A DNA stretch of 64,000 nucleotides from Saccharopolyspora soli. GTDB taxonomy: Bacteria > Actinomycetota > Actinomycetes > Mycobacteriales > Pseudonocardiaceae. How positions within the stretch are numbered: the first letter of the stretch is position 1; every line of letters begins with the position of its first letter. Shown here one piece after another: positions 56,530 through 64,000 of the stretch. The stretch spans positions 177,459-241,458 of the forward strand of contig NZ_JALBWV010000003.1 in NCBI RefSeq assembly GCF_022678645.1, written 5' to 3'. The position numbers and the translations under genes were made by a program. The notes below the pieces were generated by a model. It made no database searches and was not told where the DNA came from. It saw nothing but the letters and a program-made list of their open reading frames with translations.

Positions 56530-57336
56530 GTGATCGACTCCCGGCCCACCGAGACCGGACCCGTCCTGCGGGTCACCGACATCGATGTCGTCCGCGACGG
56601 CACCTACCTGTTGCAGTCGATCTCCCTGCAGGTCCACCGCGGCCAGCACTGGGCCCTGCTGGGCGCCAACGGAGCGGGCAAGAGCACCCTGCTGAACCTG
56701 CTCGGCGCCGTCAACCACCCCACCCGCGGTGCCGTCGAAGTCCTCGGACACCAGCTCGGCCGGGTCGACATGCGGCAACTGCGCTCCTTCGTCGGCCACA
56801 TCAACCCGCGCCACCCGCTGCGAGCTCCGCTGCGGGTGCGGCAGGTCGTGCTCACCGGAGCCACCAACACCACCGAGCTCGTCCCGCGCTGGCAGCCCAC
56901 CGACGAGCAGTCCCGGCAGGCCGACCGGCTGATCAGCATGCTCGGCATGAGCGGCAAAGCCGAAGCCCGCTGGGACACCCTGTCCCAGGGCGAACGCGGC
57001 CGCACCCTCATCGCCCGCGCCCTCATGCCCGTTCCGCGGCTGCTGCTGCTCGACGAACCGGCTACCGGCCTGGACCTCGCCGCCCGCGAGCAACTGCTCA
57101 GCAGCCTCGACGCGCTGCGCGCCGAACACCCGGACCTGGCCACCGTGCTGGTCACCCACCACCTCGAAGAACTGCCCGCCAGCACCACCCACGCCATGCT
57201 GCTGCGCGAAGGCCGGTGCCTGGCCGCCGGAGCGGTCGACGACGTGCTGACCACCGACGAGGTCAGCAAGTGCTTCGACCACCCGGTCCGCATCACCCGC
57301 ACCGACGGCCGCTGGCACGCCCGCGCCGACCGCTGA
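56530..57336 (+). CDS. Stand-alone ABC ATP-binding protein
   Basis: 268 aa with one ABC domain: Walker A GANGAGKST at about residues 49-57, signature LSQGERGRTL, Walker B LLLLDEPATGLD and the H-loop VTHHLEELP. The Q-loop glutamine position is occupied by His-Ile-Asn (VGHINPRHP). This is close to ModF/YlmA-type ATPases that act without an adjacent permease. The GTG at 56530 has GGAGGTC upstream; a longer frame from 56428 is discarded. Substrate unknown. Confidence 0.87.
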   Translation: MIDSRPTETGPVLRVTDIDVVRDGTYLLQSISLQVHRGQHWALLGANGAGKSTLLNLLGAVNHPTRGAVEVLGHQLGRVDMRQLRSFVGHINPRHPLRAPLRVRQVVLTGATNTTELVPRWQPTDEQSRQADRLISMLGMSGKAEARWDTLSQGERGRTLIARALMPVPRLLLLDEPATGLDLAAREQLLSSLDALRAEHPDLATVLVTHHLEELPASTTHAMLLREGRCLAAGAVDDVLTTDEVSKCFDHPVRITRTDGRWHARADR

Positions 57337-57363
57337 GCCGACCCGCGGTCTCGACCTCGCCCT

Positions 57364-57378
57364 AGCCGGACACCGGCT
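57364..57378. terminator. Short hairpin between convergent genes
   Basis: AGCCGG-ACA-CCGGCT between the ABC ATPase and the LLM gene; a possible weak bidirectional terminator. Confidence 0.35.
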
Positions 57379-57383
57379 GCCGA

Positions 57384-58241
57384 TCAGCGCAGCGGGGCGA
57401 GCGCTTCGGCCAGCGGTGTCAGGACCGCCGGGTTCAGCGGCGGGCGGAGGTAGATGATCGCCATGTCCAGGCCGACGTCGGCGAAAGCCGCCACCTCGTC
57501 CACGGTGCGCCCGATCTCCTGATCCGAGTGCAGCCAGACATGCGCGGAGAGCATGATCTCCGCGGTATCGCGGCCGACGTCCTGGCAGTGACCGTGCAGC
57601 ACGTCCCGTTTGCGGGCGAACTCCTCGGGCGTTCCGGCGACGAAATTCCAGTGCTGGGCGTAGCGGGCGACCGTGCGCAGCGTCCGCTGCTCGCCGCTGC
57701 CGCCGATGGTCAGCGGCGGGTGCGGACGCTGGATCGCCTTGGGTTCGCAGCGCGCGTCGGTCAGCCGGTAGTAGGTGCCCTGGAAGTCCGTCGTCGGCTG
57801 CGACAGCAGACCGATGAGGACCTGGCACGCCTCCTCGAACCGGTCGCTGCGCTCCCGCGGCCCGCCCAACTCGATGCCGTAGGCACCCGACTCCTGCTTG
57901 TTCCAGCCCGCGCCGATGCCGATCTCCAGACGGCCACCGGAGATGATGTCGATGGTGGCGGCCATGTTGGCCAGCACCGCCGGATGCCGGTAGTGGATAC
58001 CGGTCACCAGCGTTCCCAGCCGCAACCTGCTGGTGGCCTGCGCGAGCGCGGCCAGCATCGACCAGCCCTCCAGGCACGGCTCGGACGGATCGGGTTCCCG
58101 GTCGCCGCCCGACCCGATCGGATAGAAGTGGTCGAACAGCCACCCGGACTCGAACAACTCGATCCGGTCGGCCTCCTTCCACACGTCCAGGATTTCGCCC
58201 CACGAGGTGAGGTGGTTGGCGGTCTTGAAAGCGAAACGCAT
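57384..58241 (-). CDS. LLM-class F420-dependent oxidoreductase (TIGR03560-like)
   Basis: 285 aa. Typical elements are MRFAFKTANHLTSW at the start, LFDHFYP, LRLGTLVTGIHYRHPAVLANMAATIDIISGGRLEIGIGAGWNKQE (key GGRLEIGIGAGWN) and PPLTIGGSGEQRTL. Members of this branch bind F420 in actinobacteria. It diverges into a gap with a 21-bp hairpin that belongs to the next gene. No pathway partner is adjacent. Confidence 0.88.
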   Translation of the reverse strand: MRFAFKTANHLTSWGEILDVWKEADRIELFESGWLFDHFYPIGSGGDREPDPSEPCLEGWSMLAALAQATSRLRLGTLVTGIHYRHPAVLANMAATIDIISGGRLEIGIGAGWNKQESGAYGIELGGPRERSDRFEEACQVLIGLLSQPTTDFQGTYYRLTDARCEPKAIQRPHPPLTIGGSGEQRTLRTVARYAQHWNFVAGTPEEFARKRDVLHGHCQDVGRDTAEIMLSAHVWLHSDQEIGRTVDEVAAFADVGLDMAIIYLRPPLNPAVLTPLAEALAPLR

Positions 58242-58418
58242 GACGCGGACCTCTCCAGGTTGTCAGCGGGGACACCCCCGGACCGACACGGACAAGCGGT
58301 CCGCCAGCCACCCGAGAACGGCTCCGACCGGTCGGGCCGAAAGCCAGCGTCGGCACGCAGGCCGAGACTAACCCAGCAGTCGCACCGGGTGCTCGAACCG
58401 ACCCACGTCACAACAACA

Positions 58419-58469
58419 GTGGCCTTGGCACTGGCGCAGGATGCAGGTCTGCGCCAGTGCCAAGGCCAC
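58419..58469. terminator. 21-bp perfect-stem hairpin terminator
   Basis: Arms 58419-58439 and 58449-58469 are perfect complements around a 9-base loop, just after the stop of the Pro-rich gene on the minus strand. Same architecture as 2569-2619. Confidence 0.85.
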
Positions 58470-58482
58470 CGGCAGGACTAAT

Positions 58483-58941
58483 CTACCGCCGTTTCTTCGG
58501 CGGGTCTTTGCGCAGCAGATCCGGACCGATGATCCGGCGCACCACCCGGCGCACCAGGCTGCGTTTCTTCACCGGTGCCGCTGGTACTGCTGGTGCGACC
58601 GGCTCGCTGCGCTCGACCGGCGGCGCGGGGGCGGCCGCCACCGGGGGTTGCGGACTGGTGATCCCGGTGGCCGGAGTCACCGGGTCGGGGTTGAGCCGCT
58701 TGGCGAACTCGGGCTGCGCATCGCGGATCGCGGGGATGTAGGGCTGGGTGACCTCCACGCGCTCCGGGGCGGCCGCCATCGGTGGCGGGGGAGCCGGACG
58801 GGTGGGAGCGACCACCTCGTCCAAGGGCAGTTCACCCACGATTCGGGTAGTGGGCCGTCCCGGGTTCGGTCGCGGCTGCTGCGCTTCCGAGGGAACCACG
58901 GGCTGGAACCACGGTCGAGCAAGGTCGTCTTGAATAGTCAT
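58483..58941 (-). CDS. Pro/Ala-rich disordered protein with basic tail
   Basis: 152 aa. Starts MTIQDDLARPWFQPVVPSE. The middle is Pro/Ala/Val-rich and the last 25 residues are strongly basic (RSLVRRVVRRIIGPDLLRKD ending PPKKRR). No membrane segment or signal peptide. The amphipathic basic tail could bind membrane or nucleic acid. No family recognised. The gap on its 5' side (58942-59211) holds no gene I can support. Confidence 0.6.
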   Translation of the reverse strand: MTIQDDLARPWFQPVVPSEAQQPRPNPGRPTTRIVGELPLDEVVAPTRPAPPPPMAAAPERVEVTQPYIPAIRDAQPEFAKRLNPDPVTPATGITSPQPPVAAAPAPPVERSEPVAPAVPAAPVKKRSLVRRVVRRIIGPDLLRKDPPKKRR

Positions 58942-59211
58942 CCGTATCGACTCTGCGGGAGCAAACGGCCAGTGTCACCGGATCAGGGCTTCCCTCACCG
59001 GCGGGTCAGACCCTACCGGTAACGGACCGATAAAGCACACCCCCGTGTCCCCTAGATCTCGGTGCGTGACCACGGCCAGTGTCAACGCCGCCATCCGCTG
59101 TAATCGGCATCGGCCAAGCAGCTGATCCGGCCACCGCAACCGTCCACATCGGAATCCTGGCGATGCCTGTCCTCGGGACGTGCCTTGGTCGAGCTGCAGG
59201 GGCGGGTGAAG

Positions 59212-60078
59212 TCAGTCGGCGATGCTGAGCAGGGCCAGACGTTGGGGGTCCGCGATGACGTCGTAGTGGACGATGCGTGCATCCGCGATGCGGAAGATCA
59301 AAGCGATGCGCGGGCTTTGCTCGGCCATGACTACGATTCCCGGCTGCCCATCGATCGCCGCCACGAGTGCTTGCCGGGCACGGGCTTGCAGCGCCCGCGT
59401 CTCGGTGACGACAGTGCGCACGCCGTGCACTCGCAGCGCCGCGCCTGGTGGAAGGGCCTGCGGATCGGCCGTTCTCGTCACGCCGGGGTGCAAGATCTTC
59501 ACAAGGCCGTCGATATCGCCTTGTTGGGCCGCCTTCAGGAAAGCGCTCACCACACGCCGCGCGGTGCCGGGGTCGGTGTCCGTGTCGGCCGTGCTGGGGG
59601 ACTGGCGCACCCGAGTCCGCGCACGGCTGGCCAGCTTCTTGGCCGACCCTGGGGTTGTGCCCAGCACGTGCGCGACCTCGTCGAAAGGGGCACCGAACAC
59701 GTCGTGCAGGATGAGCGCGACCCTCTGCGGCGGCGTCAACTCCTCCAGCACGATCGTCATGGCCTCGGTCAAATCCCCCGCGAGGAGCGCGACCTCCTCC
59801 GGGTCGTCCACATCGTCGGCCGATTCGGGCAGGTCAGCGGGTTCTCGCGGATATTCCCGTGATCGGCGCAGGAGGTCCAGGCACAATCGCGTCACGACGG
59901 TGGTCAGCCACGCCGACACGTTGTCGATGTTTTCGAGCTCGACGCGCAGGTACCTGATCCACGCTTCCTGCACGACGTCTTGGGCGTCGGCCTCCGACCC
60001 GAGCACGCGAAACGCCACCGCGAGCAGGTGCGGGCGTTCGCGACGAAAAACCGCGTCCCGGTCCGTGTTGTCGTCCAT
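59212..60078 (-). CDS. ECF sigma factor with SnoaL-like C-terminal domain (SigJ/ECF41-like)
   Basis: 288 aa. Sigma region 2 (about residues 8-75: LLAVAFRVLGSEADAQDVVQEAWIRYLR) and region 4 (LTPPQRVALILHDVFGAPFDEVAHVLGTTPGSAKKLASRAR; key VALILHDVFGAPFDEVA) are followed by a SnoaL/NTF2-like domain (about 180-288) that regulates activity in place of an anti-sigma factor. No DGGG motif typical of ECF41 tails is seen. The ATG at 60078 is chosen over starts up to 60192 because the extra 38 residues are low-GC3 and outside the family. Confidence 0.85.
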   Translation of the reverse strand: MDDNTDRDAVFRRERPHLLAVAFRVLGSEADAQDVVQEAWIRYLRVELENIDNVSAWLTTVVTRLCLDLLRRSREYPREPADLPESADDVDDPEEVALLAGDLTEAMTIVLEELTPPQRVALILHDVFGAPFDEVAHVLGTTPGSAKKLASRARTRVRQSPSTADTDTDPGTARRVVSAFLKAAQQGDIDGLVKILHPGVTRTADPQALPPGAALRVHGVRTVVTETRALQARARQALVAAIDGQPGIVVMAEQSPRIALIFRIADARIVHYDVIADPQRLALLSIAD

Positions 60079-60252
60079 CGCCTTCGATGCCTCCCGACCG
60101 ACGTCACGTGGCGCGGTCACGCTCGAACTCGAAACCTCGCCGCCACCACCGTCCGGCACAGGTTCGAACTCGCTCACGCGTCGCATACCCACCTGACGAG
60201 CCGACAGCGCAGAAGGTGACTCATACCTGCTCGCGAGCGGGCAGCCGCGCTG

Positions 60253-60876
60253 TCAGCCGCACTTGCCCTCAAACTCGGGTCGCGGTGCCTGGTCGTCCAT
60301 CGCGGCCTGCCGCAGCTGGCGGAACTCGGCCGCCAACGTGCTCGCCGTCCAGTGCGCGTTGAGCCCGCTGGGATTCGGCAGAACCCACACCCGCGCATCC
60401 TCGATGCGCCGATCCTGCGGCCCCACGGTCGCCCGGCGTTCCCCGAAGGCCACCCGGTAAGCCGTAATTCCCACCACGGCCACCCATTGCGGCCGATAGC
60501 GCCGCACCTTCTCCACCAGGACCTGCCCACCGGCCCGCATCTCATCATCGGTGAGCTCGGCCGCCCGTGCGCTGGCCCGCGCCACGAAGTTGGTGATGCC
60601 CAAACCGAATTCGAGCAGCTCGGCCTGCTCGTGCGGGTGCATCAGCCGCGGCGTGAACCCGGCGGCGTGCAAAGCAGGCCAGAACCGGTTGCCCGGCCGC
60701 GCGAAGTGGAACCCCGTCGCTCCGGACCACAATCCCGGATTGATCCCGCAGAACAACACCCGCAAACCAGGGGAGAGGACATCCGGGATCGTCGTCCCCT
60801 CCGCCGCGGCCAACTCCTGAGCACTCGGCCGGTTCCCCGACAACTGCCACCTCCGCCAACCGCACCGATCCATCAC
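60253..60876 (-). CDS. mug: Mismatch-specific G:T/U DNA glycosylase
   Basis: 207 aa. The Mug/TDG signatures are visible: FCGINPGLWSGATGFHFARPGNRFW (key GINPGLWSG and ARPGNRFW) and LPNPSGLNAHW near the C-terminus. It removes uracil or thymine from mismatches with G. The N-terminal MMDRCGWRRWQLSGNRP may be longer than the true start, since there are several candidate codons. Divergent from the chloramphenicol-type exporter leader. Confidence 0.92.
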   Translation of the reverse strand: MMDRCGWRRWQLSGNRPSAQELAAAEGTTIPDVLSPGLRVLFCGINPGLWSGATGFHFARPGNRFWPALHAAGFTPRLMHPHEQAELLEFGLGITNFVARASARAAELTDDEMRAGGQVLVEKVRRYRPQWVAVVGITAYRVAFGERRATVGPQDRRIEDARVWVLPNPSGLNAHWTASTLAAEFRQLRQAAMDDQAPRPEFEGKCG

Positions 60877-60993
60877 CGGACCTTAACCGCACCCACCAAA
60901 CCCCGAACCGGCATCAGGCACAAAGCGAAGCGGCACCACCCGGCACCAGCCCCCGGGCAGGTAATTCGGTGGAGGACTCCGGCGGCCTTGCAC

Positions 60994-60999
60994 TAGGGT
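60994..60999 (+). promoter_or_regulatory. -10 element TAGGGT of the exporter leader transcript
   Basis: TAGGGT fits the actinobacterial -10 consensus and ends 7 bases before the leader-peptide ATG at 61007, so the leader is probably translated from a leaderless 5' end. Confidence 0.55.
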
Positions 61000-61006
61000 G
61001 TCGCAC

Positions 61007-61036
61007 ATGTCCAGTCCGGACGCGTCAAGACGCTAG
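61007..61036 (+). CDS. 9-aa leader peptide MSSPDASRR
   Basis: ATG at 61007, nine codons, TAG at 61034-61036. The stop codon forms the foot of the 61035 hairpin. Position 7-8 bases after a -10 element, and placement upstream of a Cml-type chloramphenicol exporter gene, fit a drug-sensing upstream ORF. Ribosomes stalled on it would block formation of the hairpin. Short Ala/Ser-containing leaders precede other chloramphenicol-exporter genes. Confidence 0.55.
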   Translation: MSSPDASRR

Positions 61037-61056
61037 CCACCGGTCTTCCGGTGGCT
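61035..61056 (+). terminator. Attenuator hairpin
   Basis: AGCCACCGG-TCTT-CCGGTGGCT, a 9-bp perfect stem with a tetraloop followed by TCTCGTG. It begins within the leader-peptide stop codon and lies 245 bases upstream of the exporter start. A conditional terminator is the natural reading. Confidence 0.6.
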
Positions 61057-61300
61057 TCTCGTGATGTCACGCGGCAGCGCCGTCGCTTCGGCCGCGCGCC
61101 CGTCTCATCATCCTCGCCGCCGGATCACGGTCGTACGGACTGAGTCTTTCCAGGGGCTTCGCCACGTCCGCCGCCTTCATGGCGCTGCGGGCGTGCCGAG
61201 TCCGCTCTCCATCACGCGGTAGCACCGGCGGCCCATGCCGTGGGCCAGTGCGTCGCGTCCTGCTTGATGCATTTCCAACGCGGTTGTGGAGTTCCTGCTC

Positions 61301-62500
61301 ATGCCCTTCGCGATCTACATCCTCGGTCTGGCGGTATTCGCCCAGGGAACGTCCGAGTTCATGCTGTCCGGGCTGGTTCCGGACATCGCCAGCGACCTGG
61401 GGGTGTCCATCCCCGCGGCCGGTGCGCTGACATCCGCCTTCGCGGTCGGAATGATCGTCGGAGCGCCGCTGATGGCGGTGCTCAGCCTGCGCTTGCCACG
61501 TCGGCGGGCATTGCTGGTGTTCCTGGTCGCGTTCATGTTCGTGCACGTCGTCGGTGCGATCACGAGCAGCTTCTCCGTGCTGCTGGCGGCACGGGTGCTC
61601 GGGGCGCTGGCCAACGCCGGTTTCCTGGCCGTGGGGGTCGCGACGGCGACCAGCATCGTCCCGTCGAACGCCAAGGGACGGGCGACCTCTGTCCTGCTCA
61701 GCGGCATCACGCTCGCCTGCATTGCCGGTGTGCCCGCGGGTGCGGTGCTCGGTCAGACGCTCGGCTGGCGATCGGCGTTCTGGGCCGTGGCCCTGATCTC
61801 CCTACCCGCCGTCTTCTGCGTGCTGCGCTCGGTGCCAGAACCTGTGGCGACTGGCGACCGGGACGAGACCCGTCCCAGTGCTCGGTGTGAACTGCGGGCC
61901 TTGCGCGGCCCGCGGCTGCTGGTCGTGCTGCTGCTGACCGCACTGGTGAACGCCGCCATCTTCGGCACCTTCACTTATCTGGCCCCGCTGGTGACCAATG
62001 TCAGCGGCTTCTCCGATGGTTGGGTGCCGACGGCGCTGGCGGTGTTCGGTCTCGGATCGTTCGCCGGTGTGACCATCGGTGGCCGCCTGTCCGACACGCG
62101 GCCGATGCGGGTCCTGATTCCGGGCGGGATCGCGCTGTTCGCGGGGTGGGTGCTGTTCACGGTCACGGCCAGCAGTCCGGTCGCCACCTTCCTGCTCCTC
62201 TTCGTCCAGGGGACGCTCTCGTTCGCCGTCGGGTCGACCCTGATAGCCCAGGTTCTGTATGCGGCACCCCAGGCACCGTCGCTCGGCGGCTCCTTCGCGA
62301 CCGCAGCCCTGAACGTGGGTGCGGCTGTCGGCCCCGCCATCGGCGGCGCCACCATCGCCGCCGGGCTCGGCTACCGCTCGCCACTGTGGGTCAGCGCCCT
62401 GCTGGTGGCGGCAGCGTTCATCACCGCGGGTCTCGCCCAGGCGGTGCGGCGCCTACGGACCGTGCAGCGCGACCGCGCGACGCACCAACTGCACGTGTAG
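61301..62500 (+). CDS. Cml/Cmx-type chloramphenicol MFS exporter
   Basis: 399 aa with 12 membrane helices. Starts MPFAIYILGLAVFAQGTSEFMLSGLVPDIA; the motif GTSEFMLSGLVPDI, the LTSAFAVGMIVGAPLMA loop and GSTLIAQVLYAAPQAPSLGGSFATAALN (key FATAALNVGA) match actinobacterial Cml, Cmr and Cmx exporters. The ATG at 61301 has GTGGAG 9 bases upstream; GTG at 61286 would add five residues. The roughly 265-base leader with uORF and hairpin suggests induction by ribosome-targeting drugs. Confidence 0.9.
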   Translation: MPFAIYILGLAVFAQGTSEFMLSGLVPDIASDLGVSIPAAGALTSAFAVGMIVGAPLMAVLSLRLPRRRALLVFLVAFMFVHVVGAITSSFSVLLAARVLGALANAGFLAVGVATATSIVPSNAKGRATSVLLSGITLACIAGVPAGAVLGQTLGWRSAFWAVALISLPAVFCVLRSVPEPVATGDRDETRPSARCELRALRGPRLLVVLLLTALVNAAIFGTFTYLAPLVTNVSGFSDGWVPTALAVFGLGSFAGVTIGGRLSDTRPMRVLIPGGIALFAGWVLFTVTASSPVATFLLLFVQGTLSFAVGSTLIAQVLYAAPQAPSLGGSFATAALNVGAAVGPAIGGATIAAGLGYRSPLWVSALLVAAAFITAGLAQAVRRLRTVQRDRATHQLHV

Positions 62501-62539
62501 CCGCGGCGTGGGAGGGGGCCCGCGCCGCGGCCAGGTCGG

Positions 62540-63778
62540 TCAGCGCTTCGGCTTGACGCGCAGCAGCGTGACGCCGTGCGACGGGACCTCGGCGCTGATC
62601 TCGCCGTCGGTCTCGGTCTCGGTGTGCGTCCACAGGTCGCGCAGGACGTATCGCGCGGCCGGTCCGGCGCCGATCTCCTCGGCGGTGGTGGTGATGGTGG
62701 CCGCCTCGCCGCCGCGGTTGAACAGCGCGACCGCGCGGGAGCCGTCGGCGAGCTCCTTGACCCAGACCTCTCGGTCGCCGTCGTCGCGCACCGGAGCGCC
62801 CTGCCTGCCGAGAGCGTCCTGGTTGACCGCGATCACCTCGCGGTTGGTCAGGATCCGCTGGATGTTCTCCGGCATGTCGCGCACATCGTTGCCCGCGATC
62901 AGCGGCGAGGCCATGATCGACCACATGCTGAAGTGCGCCACGGCCTCGGTGTCGGTCAGACCGGGGTAACCCTCGACGTCGTAGACGCCGACTTCCAGCA
63001 TGTCGGGGTCGTTCCAGTCGCCGAGGCCCGCGTATTCGGCGAGCTTCCCGTTGGCGTCGATGATGTTGACCACGCCCATCGGGAAGTCGTCGGTGTTGCC
63101 GGTGTCCCAGGCGGGTTTGATGTCGTCGGTGGTGCGCCACAGGTGCGCGCCGACGTCCGGTGCCCATTCCCAGGGGGCGTTCTCGCCCCACTCGCAGACC
63201 GAGTAGACGATGGGGCGCCCGGTGGCGCGCAGCGCCTCGCCCATCGCGGCGTAGCGCTCGGTCGCAGGAACTCCTTGGTTGTTGCAGTTGTCGTACTTGA
63301 GGTAGTCGACTCCCCAGTCGGCGAAGGTCCGGGCGTCGACCTCCTCGTGGCCGAGCGCGCCGGGCATGGTGTCCGCGCAGGTCCGGGTGCCCGCGCTCGT
63401 GTAGATGCCGAGCTTGAGGCCCTTGTCGTGCACGTAGTCGGCCATCGCCTTGATGCCGCTGGGGAAGCGCTCGTGGTGCGGCTCCAGCTCGCCCTCGGCG
63501 TTGCGCTCCGGCTCCGCCCAGCAGTCGTCGATGTTGATGTAGCGGTATCCGGCGTCACGCATGCCGGAGGCGACGATCGCGTCGGCCGTGTCGCGGATGA
63601 GCTGTTCGTTGATGTCGCACCCGAAGGTGTTCCAGGAGTTCCAGCCCATCGGCGGCGTCGCGGCCAGGTCGTCCTGCCCCGGGTCACCGGATGCGGTGGA
63701 TGCCAGCGTCAAACAAGTGGTCACGGCGGCACTGAAGGACACGATCAGCCTCGCTCGGCGGGATCGTCTGGACGTCAT
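62540..63778 (-). CDS. Secreted GH27 alpha-galactosidase
   Basis: 412 aa. An N-terminal Sec signal peptide is cleaved near ASTASG. The (beta/alpha)8 GH27 domain has PPMGWNSWN, INIDDCW, the nucleophile Asp163 in YLKYDNCNNQG and the acid/base Asp257 in GDWNDPDML. A C-terminal beta domain ends the protein at RVKPKR. No carbohydrate-binding module is present, unlike many Streptomyces homologs. It hydrolyses terminal alpha-galactosides outside the cell. Upstream 63779-64000 contains no gene I can support. Confidence 0.94.
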   Translation of the reverse strand: MTSRRSRRARLIVSFSAAVTTCLTLASTASGDPGQDDLAATPPMGWNSWNTFGCDINEQLIRDTADAIVASGMRDAGYRYINIDDCWAEPERNAEGELEPHHERFPSGIKAMADYVHDKGLKLGIYTSAGTRTCADTMPGALGHEEVDARTFADWGVDYLKYDNCNNQGVPATERYAAMGEALRATGRPIVYSVCEWGENAPWEWAPDVGAHLWRTTDDIKPAWDTGNTDDFPMGVVNIIDANGKLAEYAGLGDWNDPDMLEVGVYDVEGYPGLTDTEAVAHFSMWSIMASPLIAGNDVRDMPENIQRILTNREVIAVNQDALGRQGAPVRDDGDREVWVKELADGSRAVALFNRGGEAATITTTAEEIGAGPAARYVLRDLWTHTETETDGEISAEVPSHGVTLLRVKPKR

Positions 63779-64000
63779 CGTCTCTCCTCGCTCGCTGCGG
63801 TCGGAACCGAACGCGGTCCCTCGAAATGAGACAGCAAAGAACAGGAATGACCAATACGGACGATCGGATGAATGCTCCGCGCCGGTGACGGCTGAGTGGA
63901 GGAGACGTTCCGGTAAACGGGGCTTGAGTCTGGTGAGCTCTCGTAATCAAGCGACCTGTATTCGAGGTGGGAGCAGGGGGTGCTGTCACCGATCGTGGTC

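Noticed and set aside
60253..61300. uORF of about 83 codons starting at 61179 before the exporter
   Set aside because: Out of frame with the exporter, overlaps its start and has no ribosome-binding site; the 9-codon ORF at 61007 is the better leader.
1..64000. tRNA, rRNA, CRISPR array, prophage or transposase
   Set aside because: Reading both strands I found no cloverleaf with a recognisable T-arm, no regularly spaced repeats of CRISPR type and no integrase or transposase frame. A tRNA or Rfam scan would be needed to exclude small RNAs formally.

Overview
The window is a high-GC actinobacterial chromosome segment. Strong GC bias at third codon positions, frequent GTG starts, ATGA/GTGA gene overlaps, F420-type and NDMA-dependent (mycofactocin-type) oxidoreductases, a DUF5703 protein and an Actinopolyspora-like glycine N-methyltransferase all point to Pseudonocardiaceae, perhaps Saccharopolyspora or a close relative (inference). 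No rRNA, tRNA, CRISPR array or transposase was seen.

Layout. 0-2.6 kb: a DUF1232 protein, DoxX and an Nramp-like transporter lacking the family's metal-binding motifs, closed by a 21-bp perfect hairpin. 2.8-12.6 kb: one tightly packed plus-strand catabolic operon with NDMA-dependent alcohol dehydrogenase, aldehyde dehydrogenase, luciferase-like oxidoreductase, a second NDMA-dependent dehydrogenase, a PaaK-like adenylating enzyme, a UGSC-family protein (Cys form), its uncharacterised partner, a zinc dehydrogenase and an amidohydrolase. 12.6-15.5 kb: an IclR regulator and a soluble GAF histidine kinase/LuxR response regulator pair on the minus strand. 16.0-21.6 kb: a complete peptide-type ABC importer. 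21.9-25.9 kb: a second copy of the UGSC, partner and zinc dehydrogenase module, enlarged by an 81-aa CxxC protein and a 51-aa small ORF, then an SDR. 26-31 kb: an MHS-family permease, a 63-aa Cys/coiled-coil protein, a PucR-type activator and a homocysteine methyltransferase/MTHFR-like fusion whose usual catalytic Glu is His. I read 1.2-31 kb as one catabolic island for a small organic, possibly methylated or sulfur/nitrogen-containing, substrate. The duplicated UGSC module is its least explained part and the best candidate for an undescribed system.

31-36 kb: a stand-alone glycine/sarcosine methyltransferase, an acyl-CoA dehydrogenase with a divergent TetR regulator and operator, a luciferase-like oxidoreductase, a VOC protein and a 53-aa acidic protein. 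Three same-orientation copies of TCTATNNNTTCAGTG in AT-rich gaps bound two roughly 1-kb units here, like gene cassettes. 36-47 kb: D-aminoacylase, a lipoate ligase with its accessory domain moved to the N-terminus, envelope and housekeeping genes (UppP, a histidine phosphatase, membrane proteins), PhzF and an XRE regulator.

47-64 kb: methionine aminopeptidase; a macrolide-type glycosyltransferase, an MFS exporter and a GntR-TetR fusion regulator; two gene remnants (an SDR and a MtnC); an excisionase-like regulator with iterated sites; MtnA; a lone ABC ATPase; an F420-type oxidoreductase; an ECF sigma factor with a SnoaL-like tail; the Mug glycosylase; a Cml-type MFS exporter behind a 9-codon leader peptide and terminator hairpin (an apparent ribosome-controlled attenuator); and a secreted GH27 alpha-galactosidase.
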